DNA of 64,000 nucleotides from Candidatus Jettenia caeni. Lineage in GTDB: Bacteria; Planctomycetota; Brocadiia; Brocadiales; Brocadiaceae. Of this stretch, positions 27,482 to 36,428 are shown one piece after another. The first letter of the stretch is position 1, and every line of letters begins with the position of its first letter. The position numbers and the translations under genes are program-made. The notes beneath the pieces are model-generated. The model was not told the DNA's origin. It saw nothing but the letters and a program-made list of their open reading frames with translations, and ran no database searches. The DNA lies in the NCBI GenBank assembly GCA_000296795.1, contig BAFH01000002.1, forward strand, positions 466,686-530,685. The letters are read 5' to 3'.

Positions 27482-27623
27482 GTAGGGCAAGACTTTCGCC
27501 TTGCTTCCCCGCATGAACGTGCATACGGGAGAGAGCAACCCTAAAGGGTTGCCCCACGTAACTTTTATAACAGGAGTGGCAAGGCGCGCCTTGCCACTCC
27601 ACAGTTAGTTTGAATTTCCTCTG
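27482..27623. repeat. Composite intergenic repeat with three hairpins
   Basis: In order: GCAAGACTTTCGCCTTGC (27488-27505), GCAACCC-TAAA-GGGTTGC (27535-27552) and a perfect 28-bp palindrome with arms GGAGTGGCAAGGCG / CGCCTTGCCACTCC (27573-27600). It ends with AGTTTGAATTTCCTCTGC. An inverted, diverged copy of the whole block lies at 54740-54915, and shorter pieces are at 29601, 34242 and 34806. Position after glgC suggests use as a transcript end. Confidence 0.8.
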
Positions 27624-27694
27624 CATGAAATTAACTTTATAAAAATATATACATAATTCCCCCTTATTTCAAAACCTGACAAGGAGACTCTGCT

Positions 27695-29527
27695 ATGAAT
27701 ACTGGTTTTCCTATCAAAAGGCTCTTCGCTCTTATTTTCATATCACTCTTATATCCCCTGGTAACTTTTGGAGAAACCTCTCCCTTTAAACTGCAGGGAG
27801 ATCTTTTAAAGGATCACATTTCTGCAGATAGCCCTATACCTGTTACGATTACTTTTACAATAGCGCCCAACTATTATATCTATAAAGATCAAATCAAAGT
27901 AGAAAGCGGAGATCCCTCCCAATTTACCGTAACCTCTGCAACACTTCCTGCGGGAAAAGTTAAGTACGATCAATTCCTGGAGAAAGAAGTGGAAATCTAC
28001 GAGGACCAAGTAAAGATAAACTCATTCCTCCGATTTTCAAAGGATACTCCACCTGGTCCATACCATATAAAGCTTAAAGTACATTATCAGGGGTGTTCCG
28101 ATAAAATGTGCTTTGCTCCCAAGATAGAGGAGCTTACCATGCCAGCACAGGTGGAATCCCCTGGTTCAGGCACACCGGTATTGTCAGAGGGAAAAAAGCC
28201 AGCGCTTCCGGCCTCCCGGCCAAAGGAAAAAGCTGAGCCTGATGGCTTTCAAAAGACCCTTGAGAGCAGAGGACTTTTTGTATCCCTGATTCTTATTTTT
28301 TTAGCTGGCATAGGCTTAAGCTTTACCCCATGCGTATACCCCATGATACCAATCACCGTTGCCATAATTGGAGGGCAAGCAGCTGCCGATCAAGCATCGG
28401 GAAGAAGACCCCTGAAGGCGCTTCTTCTTTCACTCATATATGTTCTGGGAATAGCTGTTGTTTATGCATCTCTGGGTGTTGCTGCTGCTTCTACCGGAGC
28501 ATTATTTGGCACAGCCCTGCAAAGTCCCTGGATCATAGGCTTCGTGGTGGCGGTGTTTGTAGCGCTTGCCCTGAGTATGTTCGGACTCTATACCTTGCGA
28601 GTCCCATCCTTTATCTCTGATAGGCTGGGAACAAAGACAGGAAAAGGTTTTGTTGGAGTTTTCATTATGGGGTTAATTTCGGGAATTGTTGCCTCGCCAT
28701 GTATCGGCCCCGTACTCGCCAGTCTATTGGTCTATATTGCCAGTACAGGAAATAAATTCCTGGGGTTCTGGATGCTCTTTATTTTTGCCTGGGGATTGGG
28801 AGTGCCTCTCATTGTATTGGGAACCTTTTCAGGCGCTATAAAGACATTGCCAAAATCGGGTGAATGGATGGTAACCGTAGAAAGGATATTTGGATTACTT
28901 TTACTTGGAGTTGCCTTGTATTATGCAAGATTCATTATATCAGAAAACATCTTTATCATTATTCTGGGATTGTTTTTAATTATTACCAGTGTGTTTTCAG
29001 GGGGGTTTGACCGATTGACCAGCAAGAGCACTACCTCCCAGCGAGCAAGAAGGGCCTTTGGTCTTATAGCCTTTATCTTCGGGACGTATTTCCTTGTAGG
29101 GCATCTCATAATCAGGGGGTTTATTTTACCACCTTTCTCAACATCAACACCCGGCCAGGTAGAAACAACAAAGGAGAAGATCGATTGGATATTCGATGAA
29201 GAGAAGGGACTACAACAAGCCAAAGCAAGTAACAAGATGGCAATGATTGATTTTTGGGCATCGTGGTGTGCGGCCTGTATAGAGCTCGATAAGCTTACCT
29301 ATACAAATCCGGAGGTCATCAGAGAATTAAAAACATTAGTAAATATCAAGATTGATAGCACTAATACGAACGACCCAAGAGTTAAACAGCTTTGGAATAA
29401 ATATGGAATTGTAGGCCTGCCTACGGTAGTATTTGTCAATAAAGACGGAACGGTACTTAAGGACAAAACTATTACAGGCTTTGTCAATGCTCAGGAATTT
29501 CTGCAGATCTTAAAAGGTCTGAAATAA
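27695..29527 (+). CDS. dsbD: Thiol:disulphide interchange protein DsbD
   Basis: 610 residues with three parts: signal peptide and N-terminal domain (about 1-170, with Cys pair in QGCSDKMCFAP), a membrane domain of eight helices with the two redox cysteines in GIGLSFTPCVYPMIP and VASPCIGPVLASL, and a C-terminal thioredoxin-like domain with WASWCAACIELD near residue 525. It carries electrons from cytoplasmic thioredoxin across the membrane to exported thiols, including those of cytochrome c maturation. It fits the many cytochromes in the window. Ribosome binding site AAGGAG. Confidence 0.95.
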   Translation: MNTGFPIKRLFALIFISLLYPLVTFGETSPFKLQGDLLKDHISADSPIPVTITFTIAPNYYIYKDQIKVESGDPSQFTVTSATLPAGKVKYDQFLEKEVEIYEDQVKINSFLRFSKDTPPGPYHIKLKVHYQGCSDKMCFAPKIEELTMPAQVESPGSGTPVLSEGKKPALPASRPKEKAEPDGFQKTLESRGLFVSLILIFLAGIGLSFTPCVYPMIPITVAIIGGQAAADQASGRRPLKALLLSLIYVLGIAVVYASLGVAAASTGALFGTALQSPWIIGFVVAVFVALALSMFGLYTLRVPSFISDRLGTKTGKGFVGVFIMGLISGIVASPCIGPVLASLLVYIASTGNKFLGFWMLFIFAWGLGVPLIVLGTFSGAIKTLPKSGEWMVTVERIFGLLLLGVALYYARFIISENIFIIILGLFLIITSVFSGGFDRLTSKSTTSQRARRAFGLIAFIFGTYFLVGHLIIRGFILPPFSTSTPGQVETTKEKIDWIFDEEKGLQQAKASNKMAMIDFWASWCAACIELDKLTYTNPEVIRELKTLVNIKIDSTNTNDPRVKQLWNKYGIVGLPTVVFVNKDGTVLKDKTITGFVNAQEFLQILKGLK

Positions 29528-29600
29528 ATATACGGGCACTACAATTTACCCTAGTATCTATCAATCTTCTTTACCTTGCATGTATAATAATTTCAATTTT

Positions 29601-29673
29601 GCAGAGCAACCATTCAGGGTTGCCAGCCTGACACTTATTCAAACGGGGAAGCAAGGCGAAAGCCTTGCCCTAC
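29601..29673. repeat. Dispersed hairpin repeat pair
   Basis: AGCAACCATTCAGGGTTGCC (about 29604-29623) and GGAAGCAAGGCGAAAGCCTTGCCCTAC (29647-29673) are the two hairpin units of the composite repeat at 27482, here in inverted order. They lie between dsbD and the TlpA-like gene. Confidence 0.7.
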
Positions 29674-29749
29674 ATCTTAAAGTAGAAAGATTTTTTGAGG
29701 TTGAGATCTTACATTATCTTACGGATATTTTTCACACAGGGAGCACTTT

Positions 29750-30247
29750 ATGAATAAAAAAATAGCGGGATATCTCTGTTTTACTTTTTTATTTGCAACG
29801 ATCTTAATGGCTGTTTCAAAAACTTCCTATGCGGAAGATACTATGAAGGAGATAAAACTTGCGGAATTACATACTTTACTCGAGAACAATAAGGGCAAGG
29901 TGATAGTTCTTAATTTGTGGGCAACATGGTGCGCGCCCTGCAGGAAAGAGATACCGGGATTTATCAGTCTTTATAAAAAATATAAGGATAAGGGTCTGGA
30001 AATTATTGGTATTGCCTTTGATGAAAACGGGTCAAAGGTTGTCCCTCCGTTCATAAAAAAATTGAATATAAATTATCCCATTTACCTTAGCGGTGGTGAT
30101 ATCGGTCCCGCATATAATCTCGAAGCTTATCCGACTACTATTATTTACAATAAAGATGGCTGCATGATTAACCAGCATACTGGCTACGTATCAGAACAAG
30201 AACTTGAAGATGAACTGGGTACATTGCTGAAAGATCGGCAAAAATAA
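29750..30247 (+). CDS. TlpA/ResA-like exported thioredoxin
   Basis: 165 residues with a signal peptide (about 1-28, ends SYA-ED) and a thioredoxin fold: VIVLNLWATWCAPCRKEIPG gives the WCAPC active site near residue 63, with the cis-Pro in EAYPTTIIYN. Likely reduces cysteines of apocytochromes, receiving electrons from DsbD encoded upstream. Ribosome binding site AGGGAG. Confidence 0.9.
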   Translation: MNKKIAGYLCFTFLFATILMAVSKTSYAEDTMKEIKLAELHTLLENNKGKVIVLNLWATWCAPCRKEIPGFISLYKKYKDKGLEIIGIAFDENGSKVVPPFIKKLNINYPIYLSGGDIGPAYNLEAYPTTIIYNKDGCMINQHTGYVSEQELEDELGTLLKDRQK

Positions 30248-30331
30248 AACTGATACCTGGTAAAATGATTCGTAGGGAAGAACCTCGTGTTCGACCCTGT
30301 TGAACTATGCTAACAGATTGGAAGACTATGC

Positions 30332-31321
30332 ATGAAAGCTTCAAACACATTGCAAAAACCAAATAACCATACGCAGATAATGAGGCCGTGCGATATCCAC
30401 CTGAAACGCACGACCCTGAAAACACTTCAGATAAACGCTGGGAAATTATGCAATCAGGCTTGCGAGCACTGTCATGTGGATGCTGGTCCGAAGAGAACCG
30501 AGATAATGACGGCACAGACAGCGGACCGGATATTAGACCTGCTGGCAAATACTCAATCTATAGAACTTGTGGATTTCACAGGGGGCGCTCCGGAACTGAA
30601 TCCATCATTTCGCTTTATGGTTAAACGATCCCGCTCTCTGGGACGGCGTGTTATGGACCGGTGCAATCTTACCGTGCTATCCATCAGAGGACAGGAGGAT
30701 TTAGCAGAGTTCCTGCGAGATAATCAGGTTGAGGTGGTTGCATCGTTACCCTGTTATTCCCGGGAAAATGTTGATAAACAACGCGGGAGAGGCGTCTTTG
30801 ACAAGAGTATCGATGCAATACAAAAACTTAACTCCCTGGGGTATGGCCGGGAAGGAAGCGGGTTGATACTCAATCTGGTCTTTAACCCGGGCGGGGCTTT
30901 TCTTCCGCCATCACAGGAAAAACTGGAAAAGCAATACAAGACGGAATTATGGAAACAATTCGGAATTATATTCAATCATTTATATGTAATCGTAAATATG
31001 TCAATCCACCGATGGGAGGAGTATCTGGAGCGCACAGGACAGAAAGAGCGCTATAGAGAACTCCTGGCTAACGCATTTAATCCTCAAACAGTGGATACGG
31101 TGATGTGCAGAACGCTCATCTCTATTGGATGGAACGGACAGTTGTACGATTGTGATTTTAATCAGATGCTTGAAATTCCCATCGGGGGCAAACAGAGGAC
31201 GCTGTGGAATATTGAGTCCTTTGAAGAGTTTAGTGAAGGCCCGATTGCTACCTCAACCCATTGTTTTGCCTGTACTGCCGGAGCAGGGAGCAGTTGTGCC
31301 GGCTCGTTAATTCATTACTGA
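30332..31321 (+). CDS. arsS: Arsenosugar biosynthesis radical SAM protein ArsS
   Basis: 329 residues. The radical SAM cluster motif CNQACEHCH sits near residue 40, within LKTLQINAGKLCNQACEHCH. Then come VDFTGGAPELNP, GGAFLPPSQ and a C-terminal Cys region (DCDFNQML, THCFACTAGAGSSC) like the SPASM-type end of ArsS. The family joins the adenosyl group of SAM to arsenic in the path to arsenosugars. The ArsM gene begins 22 bp later. An internal ATG at 30380 is an alternative start. Confidence 0.9.
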   Translation: MKASNTLQKPNNHTQIMRPCDIHLKRTTLKTLQINAGKLCNQACEHCHVDAGPKRTEIMTAQTADRILDLLANTQSIELVDFTGGAPELNPSFRFMVKRSRSLGRRVMDRCNLTVLSIRGQEDLAEFLRDNQVEVVASLPCYSRENVDKQRGRGVFDKSIDAIQKLNSLGYGREGSGLILNLVFNPGGAFLPPSQEKLEKQYKTELWKQFGIIFNHLYVIVNMSIHRWEEYLERTGQKERYRELLANAFNPQTVDTVMCRTLISIGWNGQLYDCDFNQMLEIPIGGKQRTLWNIESFEEFSEGPIATSTHCFACTAGAGSSCAGSLIHY

Positions 31322-31343
31322 AGGAGATAAGAGGCTATTATTT

Positions 31344-32495
31344 ATGATAACAGAACAAGCGGTTCGGGAGCGGTATAGCGCTGCTGCAGCGCAGAAGGAA
31401 GCATCACTTTGCTGTCCGGTAACATACAATCCCAAATATCTGGAAGTTATTCCTAAAGAAGTACTGGATCGTGATTACGGCTGTGGTGACCCGTCTAAAT
31501 ATCTGACCGGGGGAGAAACAGTTCTTGATCTGGGATCCGGCGGCGGAAAAATCTGCTTTATTGCGAGCCAGGTTGTTGGTTCATCCGGAAGAGTAATTGG
31601 CGTTGATATGAACGACGAGATGCTTGTCCTTGCGCGCAAAGCAAACATCGAGGTCTCGAAATGTTTAGGATATGGCAACGTTGAGTTCAGGAAAGGGAAA
31701 ATACAGGATTTGCGTATCGATAGGGACTTACTTGATGCATGGTTAAAGCAAAATCCTGTAAGAAACGAAGCGGATCTTTCTGCATTTGAATCTTACGTGC
31801 AGCATATGAGCGTGGCATCTCCTATGATTCCGGATGAATCGATTGATACGGTAATCAGCAACTGTGTTCTTAACCTGGTTAATCACAAAGATAAGCCATT
31901 TCTTTTTAAGGAAATTTACAGAGTACTGAAGCGAGGCGGGCGCGCGGCAATCAGTGATATCGTATCAGATGCACCGATACCTATCGAGCTTCAGCAGGAT
32001 ACAAATTTGTGGAGTGGGTGTGTCTCAGGAGCGCTTCAGGAGTATGAATTTCTCAGGGCATTTGAGGATGCAGGGTTTTACGGAATCACCATTGATAAAC
32101 GTGACGAGAGACCATGGCGCACCGTTAAGGGAATCGAGTTTCGAAGTATTACCGTATTGGCTTACAAAGGAAAAGAAGGGCCGTGCTGGGACCATAAAGA
32201 GGCCGTCGTATACAAAGGACCATTCCGAAACGTCACCGATGACGATGGTCATGAGTACCCGCGCGGCGTTCGCATAGCTGTATGCCGTAAAACATTCCGC
32301 ATTCTTGAACAAGAGCCATATGCAAATCACTTTGAGTTCATAAGGCCGCGAGAGGAAGTCTCAGCAGAAAAGGCCCAGCCTTTCCCGTGTACCAACGAGA
32401 TAATAGCCAGGTCTCCGCATGAAACAAAGGGTGATAAATATACTACGGCGAATGAAGATACCACTTCTTGCTGTGATCCGGGAAGTTGTTGCTGA
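31344..32495 (+). CDS. arsM: Arsenite methyltransferase ArsM-like
   Basis: 383 residues, class I methyltransferase: motif I VLDLGSGGGKICFIA near residue 60, then VIGVDMNDEML. Cysteines expected to bind As(III) are present in EASLCCPVTYN and ISNCVLNLV. The C-terminal part (about 270-360) has GPFRNVTDDDGHEYPRG and ends in a CCDPGSCC tail that could also bind arsenic. It methylates arsenite with SAM. It lies between arsS and the fused glycosyltransferase gene. Confidence 0.9.
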   Translation: MITEQAVRERYSAAAAQKEASLCCPVTYNPKYLEVIPKEVLDRDYGCGDPSKYLTGGETVLDLGSGGGKICFIASQVVGSSGRVIGVDMNDEMLVLARKANIEVSKCLGYGNVEFRKGKIQDLRIDRDLLDAWLKQNPVRNEADLSAFESYVQHMSVASPMIPDESIDTVISNCVLNLVNHKDKPFLFKEIYRVLKRGGRAAISDIVSDAPIPIELQQDTNLWSGCVSGALQEYEFLRAFEDAGFYGITIDKRDERPWRTVKGIEFRSITVLAYKGKEGPCWDHKEAVVYKGPFRNVTDDDGHEYPRGVRIAVCRKTFRILEQEPYANHFEFIRPREEVSAEKAQPFPCTNEIIARSPHETKGDKYTTANEDTTSCCDPGSCC

Positions 32496-32569
32496 AGGGA
32501 TTATATTCCATTTCACAAAAGAAGATGCAGAGACTCGGATTATACATTACTCAATACTCAAGAGAGAAC

Positions 32570-34048
32570 ATGAAATATCCAGGAATTAGCGGAACGCTCA
32601 GGGGTATTTTGAGGGCGGGCTTTAAAAGTATTTTGTGCATCGGTCGGTACGCTGTTTGTTCGCCGAACCATAAGACAGCCAGTACACTTATTCTTGAATT
32701 TGCAAAATATCCAAATCCCGGCCAGGTAAAAACACGACTGGCGGTAGAATTTGGCAATGAAGAAGCATGCCGGATTTACTGCAAAATGGCACAAGGAACA
32801 CACCGGGAACTTCTCAAACTACAAGAACAAGGCCAAGCGAGTGTCATTGTATATGCAGATGGCGCTGATCGCCATGAAATTTCCAACTGGCTTCAGGGAG
32901 CGCATGATACATGGCTTCAACCCACAGGGGATCTTGGACAGCGATTGGAGTATGGCTTCCGCAAGGCATTTGAAATAGGCTTTCGAACTGTTCTTGCTGT
33001 TGGCACAGATTGTCCCGGCTTAACTGCAGAAAAAATGCAGAAAGCTATCGGACATCTGGAACAATTTGATATTGCAATTATTCCATCAACAGATGGAGGG
33101 TATGTACTTATTGGCACAAATTCTTTTCAGCAGAACCTGTTCAAAAATATTACCTGGAGCACAGATAAAGTTTTTGGGCAAACACTACAGCAGGCAAAGG
33201 CAAAAAATTTATCAGTAGCCCTCCTTGATCCGGAGACCGATGTAGATACCGCAGAAAATTTCAAAATATTTGAGGCAGCATTAAAACCCGACGTGTCTGT
33301 TATAATCCCGGTGCTCAATGATCGATGGCAGTTACAAGAAACCCTTCGTGCATTCTCCTGTGCTCCTAACTTAGGAGAACTTGAAGTAATCGTAGTTGAT
33401 GGTGGGTCTACCGACGGTTCCGATGTCGTGGCGCGCGGTTTTAACATCCGATGGCTGAGAAGTGCTCCCGGTCGTGCACAACAAATGAACGCCGGGACAC
33501 AATACGCACGAGGACATTGGCTCTGGTTTCTCCATGCAGATTGCCGGCCAAGCCCTGAAACAATAAGAAAGCTACCTGGCTTTTTGCGCTCTGCAGACCT
33601 TATGTGGGGATTCTTTAAACAACAAATATCAGACCCATCGTTCTGGTTCCGGCTTATAGAAATAGGAAACGAATTTCGCGGACGAATACTAAAACTTCCC
33701 TACGGCGATCAAGCCATCGTGGTTCGCCGCGATTTATTTTTTCAATGCGGCAGTTTCCCGCAGGTCCCTTGCCTGGAAGATGTAATCCTGTCCCGACGTT
33801 TAGCACGGATATGCCCCCCCACGGCAATAAATGAAAAGTTACACGTACATCCGCGACACTGGAAACCTCTTGGGCCGCTTTTTACTACGATAAGGAACCT
33901 GTGTACGGTATTTCGCTTTGTCGTACTAGGACAATCTCCATCAGATTTGTTAGCATACTATTTGCAATGGAAACAGCCTCGTAATACATCTTCCGCTTCA
34001 CTTCAGGATAACACACCGAAACGCTTAGCCCATGAAAATCATCAATAA
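32570..34048 (+). CDS. Fused arsenosugar glycosyltransferases (TIGR04282-like plus TIGR04283-like)
   Basis: 492 residues from ATG 32570, chosen for AAGAGAG just upstream; in-frame starts exist at 32525 and at a TTG 32486 that overlaps arsM. The N-domain has EFAKYPNPGQVKTRLA, VGTDCPGLTAEKMQKAI and STDGGYVLIG, the DUF2064/TIGR04282 pattern. After VDTAENF the second domain begins: VSVIIPVLNDR, VIVVDGGSTDGS, ARGHWLWFLHADCRP, a family 2 glycosyltransferase of TIGR04283 type. These are often separate neighbouring genes; here one chain holds both. Both families are tied to arsenosugar clusters, which fits arsS and arsM upstream. Confidence 0.85.
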   Translation: MKYPGISGTLRGILRAGFKSILCIGRYAVCSPNHKTASTLILEFAKYPNPGQVKTRLAVEFGNEEACRIYCKMAQGTHRELLKLQEQGQASVIVYADGADRHEISNWLQGAHDTWLQPTGDLGQRLEYGFRKAFEIGFRTVLAVGTDCPGLTAEKMQKAIGHLEQFDIAIIPSTDGGYVLIGTNSFQQNLFKNITWSTDKVFGQTLQQAKAKNLSVALLDPETDVDTAENFKIFEAALKPDVSVIIPVLNDRWQLQETLRAFSCAPNLGELEVIVVDGGSTDGSDVVARGFNIRWLRSAPGRAQQMNAGTQYARGHWLWFLHADCRPSPETIRKLPGFLRSADLMWGFFKQQISDPSFWFRLIEIGNEFRGRILKLPYGDQAIVVRRDLFFQCGSFPQVPCLEDVILSRRLARICPPTAINEKLHVHPRHWKPLGPLFTTIRNLCTVFRFVVLGQSPSDLLAYYLQWKQPRNTSSASLQDNTPKRLAHENHQ

Positions 34049-34241
34049 AAATAGGGAAAAATCATGAGCGGTGGCCTGAATCATATAAATTTGTTTTCTT
34101 TTGGGTCAGCATTAAGCAACGAATGGAATAACATTCATACCGTATATTTTTATAAACACATAAAACAAATCATAGATATTTGCTTTATCATTATTTAAGC
34201 AAATATATTGAAACGCTGTATGCACAATCATACATTTTAGA

Positions 34242-34358
34242 TGTAGGGCAAGACTTTAGCCTTGCTTCTCCGCCAGAACATGTACACCGGGATAGTAACC
34301 CGAAAGGGTTGCCCTACAGAATTGAAATTCCTAAACATTTAAAATAGGCCTTTCGGCG
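34242..34358. repeat. Composite intergenic repeat
   Basis: TGTAGGGCAAGACTTTAGCC..., GTAACCCGAAAGGGTTGCCC and ATAGGCCTTTCGGCGAATT follow each other. They match units at 27482 and 54740. It lies 190 bp after the glycosyltransferase gene, in a 965-bp stretch (34049-35013) without genes. Confidence 0.7.
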
Positions 34359-34403
34359 AATTAAAATATCTATTTCCCCGGCATTGATCTATCCTCTTCA
34401 CTC

Positions 34404-34475
34404 CATATGCATCAAGCTAAAATCCCCCTTGATCCCCCTTTAAAAAAGGAGGAAATCCCTCGTTCTCCTTTTTTA
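34404..34475. repeat. CATATGCATCAAGCTA unit with GGGGGATT-type hairpin
   Basis: The same pair of units as at 17643-17801: CATATGCATCAAGCTA (34404-34419), then AATCCCCCTTGATCCCCCTT, AAAAAAGGAGGAAATCCCTC and GTTCTCCTTTTTT. Confidence 0.65.
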
Positions 34476-34477
34476 AA

Positions 34478-34750
34478 CTTATCTTTACCCACAAGTCAGA
34501 GAGGTAAATTTGGGTAGTGCAATAAGACTAAACAGGGTGGTACGGACAAACCATGTCCCCGTACGTCTTGAACGAGGGTCTTTTGTCCGTGTTGTTCGAA
34601 TACACCTGTGGATATGGGATATATCACACTGACAAACAGGGTTTGTCAGCGCCACCCGGGAATAAGCTTACAGAGCATAAAAATTTCCAGAGAGGCGCCT
34701 CCCGGAGAGACGTCTCTTCATGGTATCCTAAAGATGTGGGTAATGATAAG
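34478..34750. other. Structured gene-free element bounded by a 16-bp inverted repeat
   Basis: CTTATCTTTACCCACA (34478-34493) and TGTGGGTAATGATAAG (34735-34750) are inverted copies with one mismatch. Inside are ACGGACAAA / TTTGTCCGT arms, a perfect 9-bp hairpin CTGACAAAC-AGG-GTTTGTCAG (34629-34649), GAGGCGCCTC and AGAGACGTCTCT palindromes. The short open frames here have no family resemblance. It may be a non-autonomous mobile element or a structured RNA. Confidence 0.45.
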
Positions 34751-34805
34751 CTCCATGAGGGGGATTAAAGGGGAGTCAACACGTTTGAAATTTCCATACA
34801 TTTGA

Positions 34806-34876
34806 TTAGGCCTTCGGCGACTTCTATAACAGTAGTGGCAAGGCGCGCTTTGATACTACAGAATCATTTTGAGATT
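34806..34876. repeat. Dispersed repeat (GGCCTTCGGCGACTT...TGGCAAGGCGCG units)
   Basis: TTAGGCCTTCGGCGACTTCTATAACAG and AGTGGCAAGGCGCGCTTTG, followed by GAGATTCCTATACATCAAGT, are partial copies of the unit at 27560-27623 and, inverted, 54740-54912. A further GAGAGGCCTTCGGCGACTC lies at about 35676-35694. Confidence 0.65.
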
Positions 34877-35013
34877 CCTATACATCAAGTTGTTCTAAGA
34901 GTAGTGTATTAGATAAAATTATCAAAACTATGTTAGTTTGGTGTTAATTTTGCTTACTAACAATGCACTTTACCTCCAAAAACACATAAGACAAACAGGA
35001 AGGAGTAGTAAAA

Positions 35014-35607
35014 ATGGCAAAAGATAAGAGAAACGTTTCAGGCATTATCACAGTAAGATCAAAAATGTCATTATTTACAATGACTTTAATAATTGGATTT
35101 TTGTTAATTTTTGCCGCAGTTGGATCAGCAAAGGATCACGATAATAGTAAGGAACTAAGGATATTTACCGCCCTTTTAACGGGCGGACAGGAAGTTCCTG
35201 ATCCGGATCGTCCCAATAATAACAGTAATGCATTTGGAGTAGCATTTATGACTTTGGATGAAAAAACAAACATGCTCTGCTATTCAATATCCTTTACGAA
35301 TGACAAATTAGTTGGAACTGAGACAGCGGCCCACTTCCATGCCCCTGCAAGACCAGGGGAAAATGCACCGATTGTGTTTGATATTACTCCAAAAGTAAGC
35401 CCTATTGGGAGTCCTAAAAATGGGTGTGTAGGCCCACTAAGGAAAAAGCAAAGAGATCTATTGAAAAATGGATTGTTCTATATCAATATTCACAGTGGGT
35501 CTTTTCCACTCGGAGAAATCAGGGGGCAGGTTATACCGGCAGATGATGTAAATGATAATGTACATTTTAAGGCAAAAAACGATGATAGCTCCGGTAAGAA
35601 GCATTAA
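35014..35607 (+). CDS. CHRD-domain exported protein
   Basis: 197 residues. The N-terminus has a basic stretch and a hydrophobic export or anchor segment (about 19-43). The CHRD domain follows: LTGGQEVPDPDRPNNN, CYSISFTN, AAHFHAPARPGENAPIVFDI and FYINIHSGSFPLGEIRGQVI. CHRD domains occur in extracellular proteins; the function is unknown, and conserved His residues could bind metal. Strong ribosome binding site AGGAAGGAG. It stands alone between repeat regions. Confidence 0.88.
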   Translation: MAKDKRNVSGIITVRSKMSLFTMTLIIGFLLIFAAVGSAKDHDNSKELRIFTALLTGGQEVPDPDRPNNNSNAFGVAFMTLDEKTNMLCYSISFTNDKLVGTETAAHFHAPARPGENAPIVFDITPKVSPIGSPKNGCVGPLRKKQRDLLKNGLFYINIHSGSFPLGEIRGQVIPADDVNDNVHFKAKNDDSSGKKH

Positions 35608-35700
35608 AAATTTGGGTGTGATTCTGTAACCCTCATGAAGGAGCAAAGAAGGACTCCTCACCCTACAATTCATAAGAGAGGCCTTCGGCGACTCTTTTTA

Positions 35701-35776
35701 AGCCACGAATAAACACGAATGAGCACGAATCTTTTCTTTTCCTGGTATTCGTGTTTATTCGTGAATATTCGTGGCT
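35701..35776. repeat. Long inverted repeat of ACGAATAAACACGAAT type
   Basis: The left arm 35701-35730 (AGCCACGAATAAACACGAAT and ten more bases) and right arm 35747-35776 (ending GAATATTCGTGGCT) are near-perfect inverted copies separated by 16 bp. Each arm is itself built from short CACGAAT repeats. It lies in the 318-bp gap between the CHRD gene and the next gene; a unit TTTGGCAAGCATGTTGC (about 35809) follows. Confidence 0.75.
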
Positions 35777-35925
35777 AACTTCGAAATTCCTAAACATTTT
35801 AAGAATATTTGGCAAGCATGTTGCTTAATATTGCTTACTCTATAAAGTAAAACAGAGTTTAGAAATATAAATCAATATAAGAATCTACTATAATAGGCAT
35901 TAATTTTCCTTAAAAGGAGGTTAAA

Positions 35926-36396
35926 ATGAAGAAAAAAGGAATATTAATCATTATTATTTCTCTTCTTACTCTTTTTTTATCAGCTAAGTTGTTTATTCCA
36001 CGAGAAATTAACTTAAGAGGAAGCGGTGGTTGGGGAGTAGAAAATAAATATAGCAGGATGTATAATCCAAAAACGGTTGAAATCATTAAAGGAAAAGCTG
36101 CCAGTATACATGTAATTACGCCGATACGGGGAATGTACCAGGGGATATGTGTAATGGTAAAAAATGGCAAGGAAATAATTCCTATCCATTTAGGCCCTGA
36201 ATGGTACGTTGAAAATCAGGATCTGGCGGTTGAACCAAGCGATACTATTGAGATTACAGGCTCAAGAATTAATCTTGATGGAGAGTCTGCCATTATTGCC
36301 TCTGAAATAAAGAAAGGGGATAAAAGGATGGTGCTTCGCGACGATAAAGGTTTTCCTCGTTGGAGCGCATGGAGAAGCGCCGCAATTAATAATTAA
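35926..36396 (+). CDS. Small exported protein, OB-fold-like (paralogue of 7417-7875)
   Basis: 156 residues with an N-terminal hydrophobic segment (about 4-22). It matches the protein at 7417 along the whole mature part: RGSGGWG, SRMYNPKTVEIIKG, IHLGPEWYVENQD, IEITGSRI and DDKGFPRWSAWR. Here the first segment lacks a clear cleavage site, so it may stay anchored. It has no DUF4405 partner; the next gene is a different membrane protein with an internal stop. Strong ribosome binding site AAAAGGAGG. Confidence 0.72.
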   Translation: MKKKGILIIIISLLTLFLSAKLFIPREINLRGSGGWGVENKYSRMYNPKTVEIIKGKAASIHVITPIRGMYQGICVMVKNGKEIIPIHLGPEWYVENQDLAVEPSDTIEITGSRINLDGESAIIASEIKKGDKRMVLRDDKGFPRWSAWRSAAINN

Positions 36397-36428
36397 AGAG
36401 AAATGTACCTCTTTTGAGGATTTCCTCT

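Noticed and set aside
34585-34605. GTTCGAATAC as a possible tRNA T-arm
   Set aside because: No matching acceptor stem, anticodon arm or CCA end around it.
34553-34805. Short plus-strand ORFs in the gene-free stretch after the arsenosugar operon
   Set aside because: No ribosome binding site, no family resemblance, and the sequence is full of palindromes and inverted repeats, so a non-coding element is more likely.
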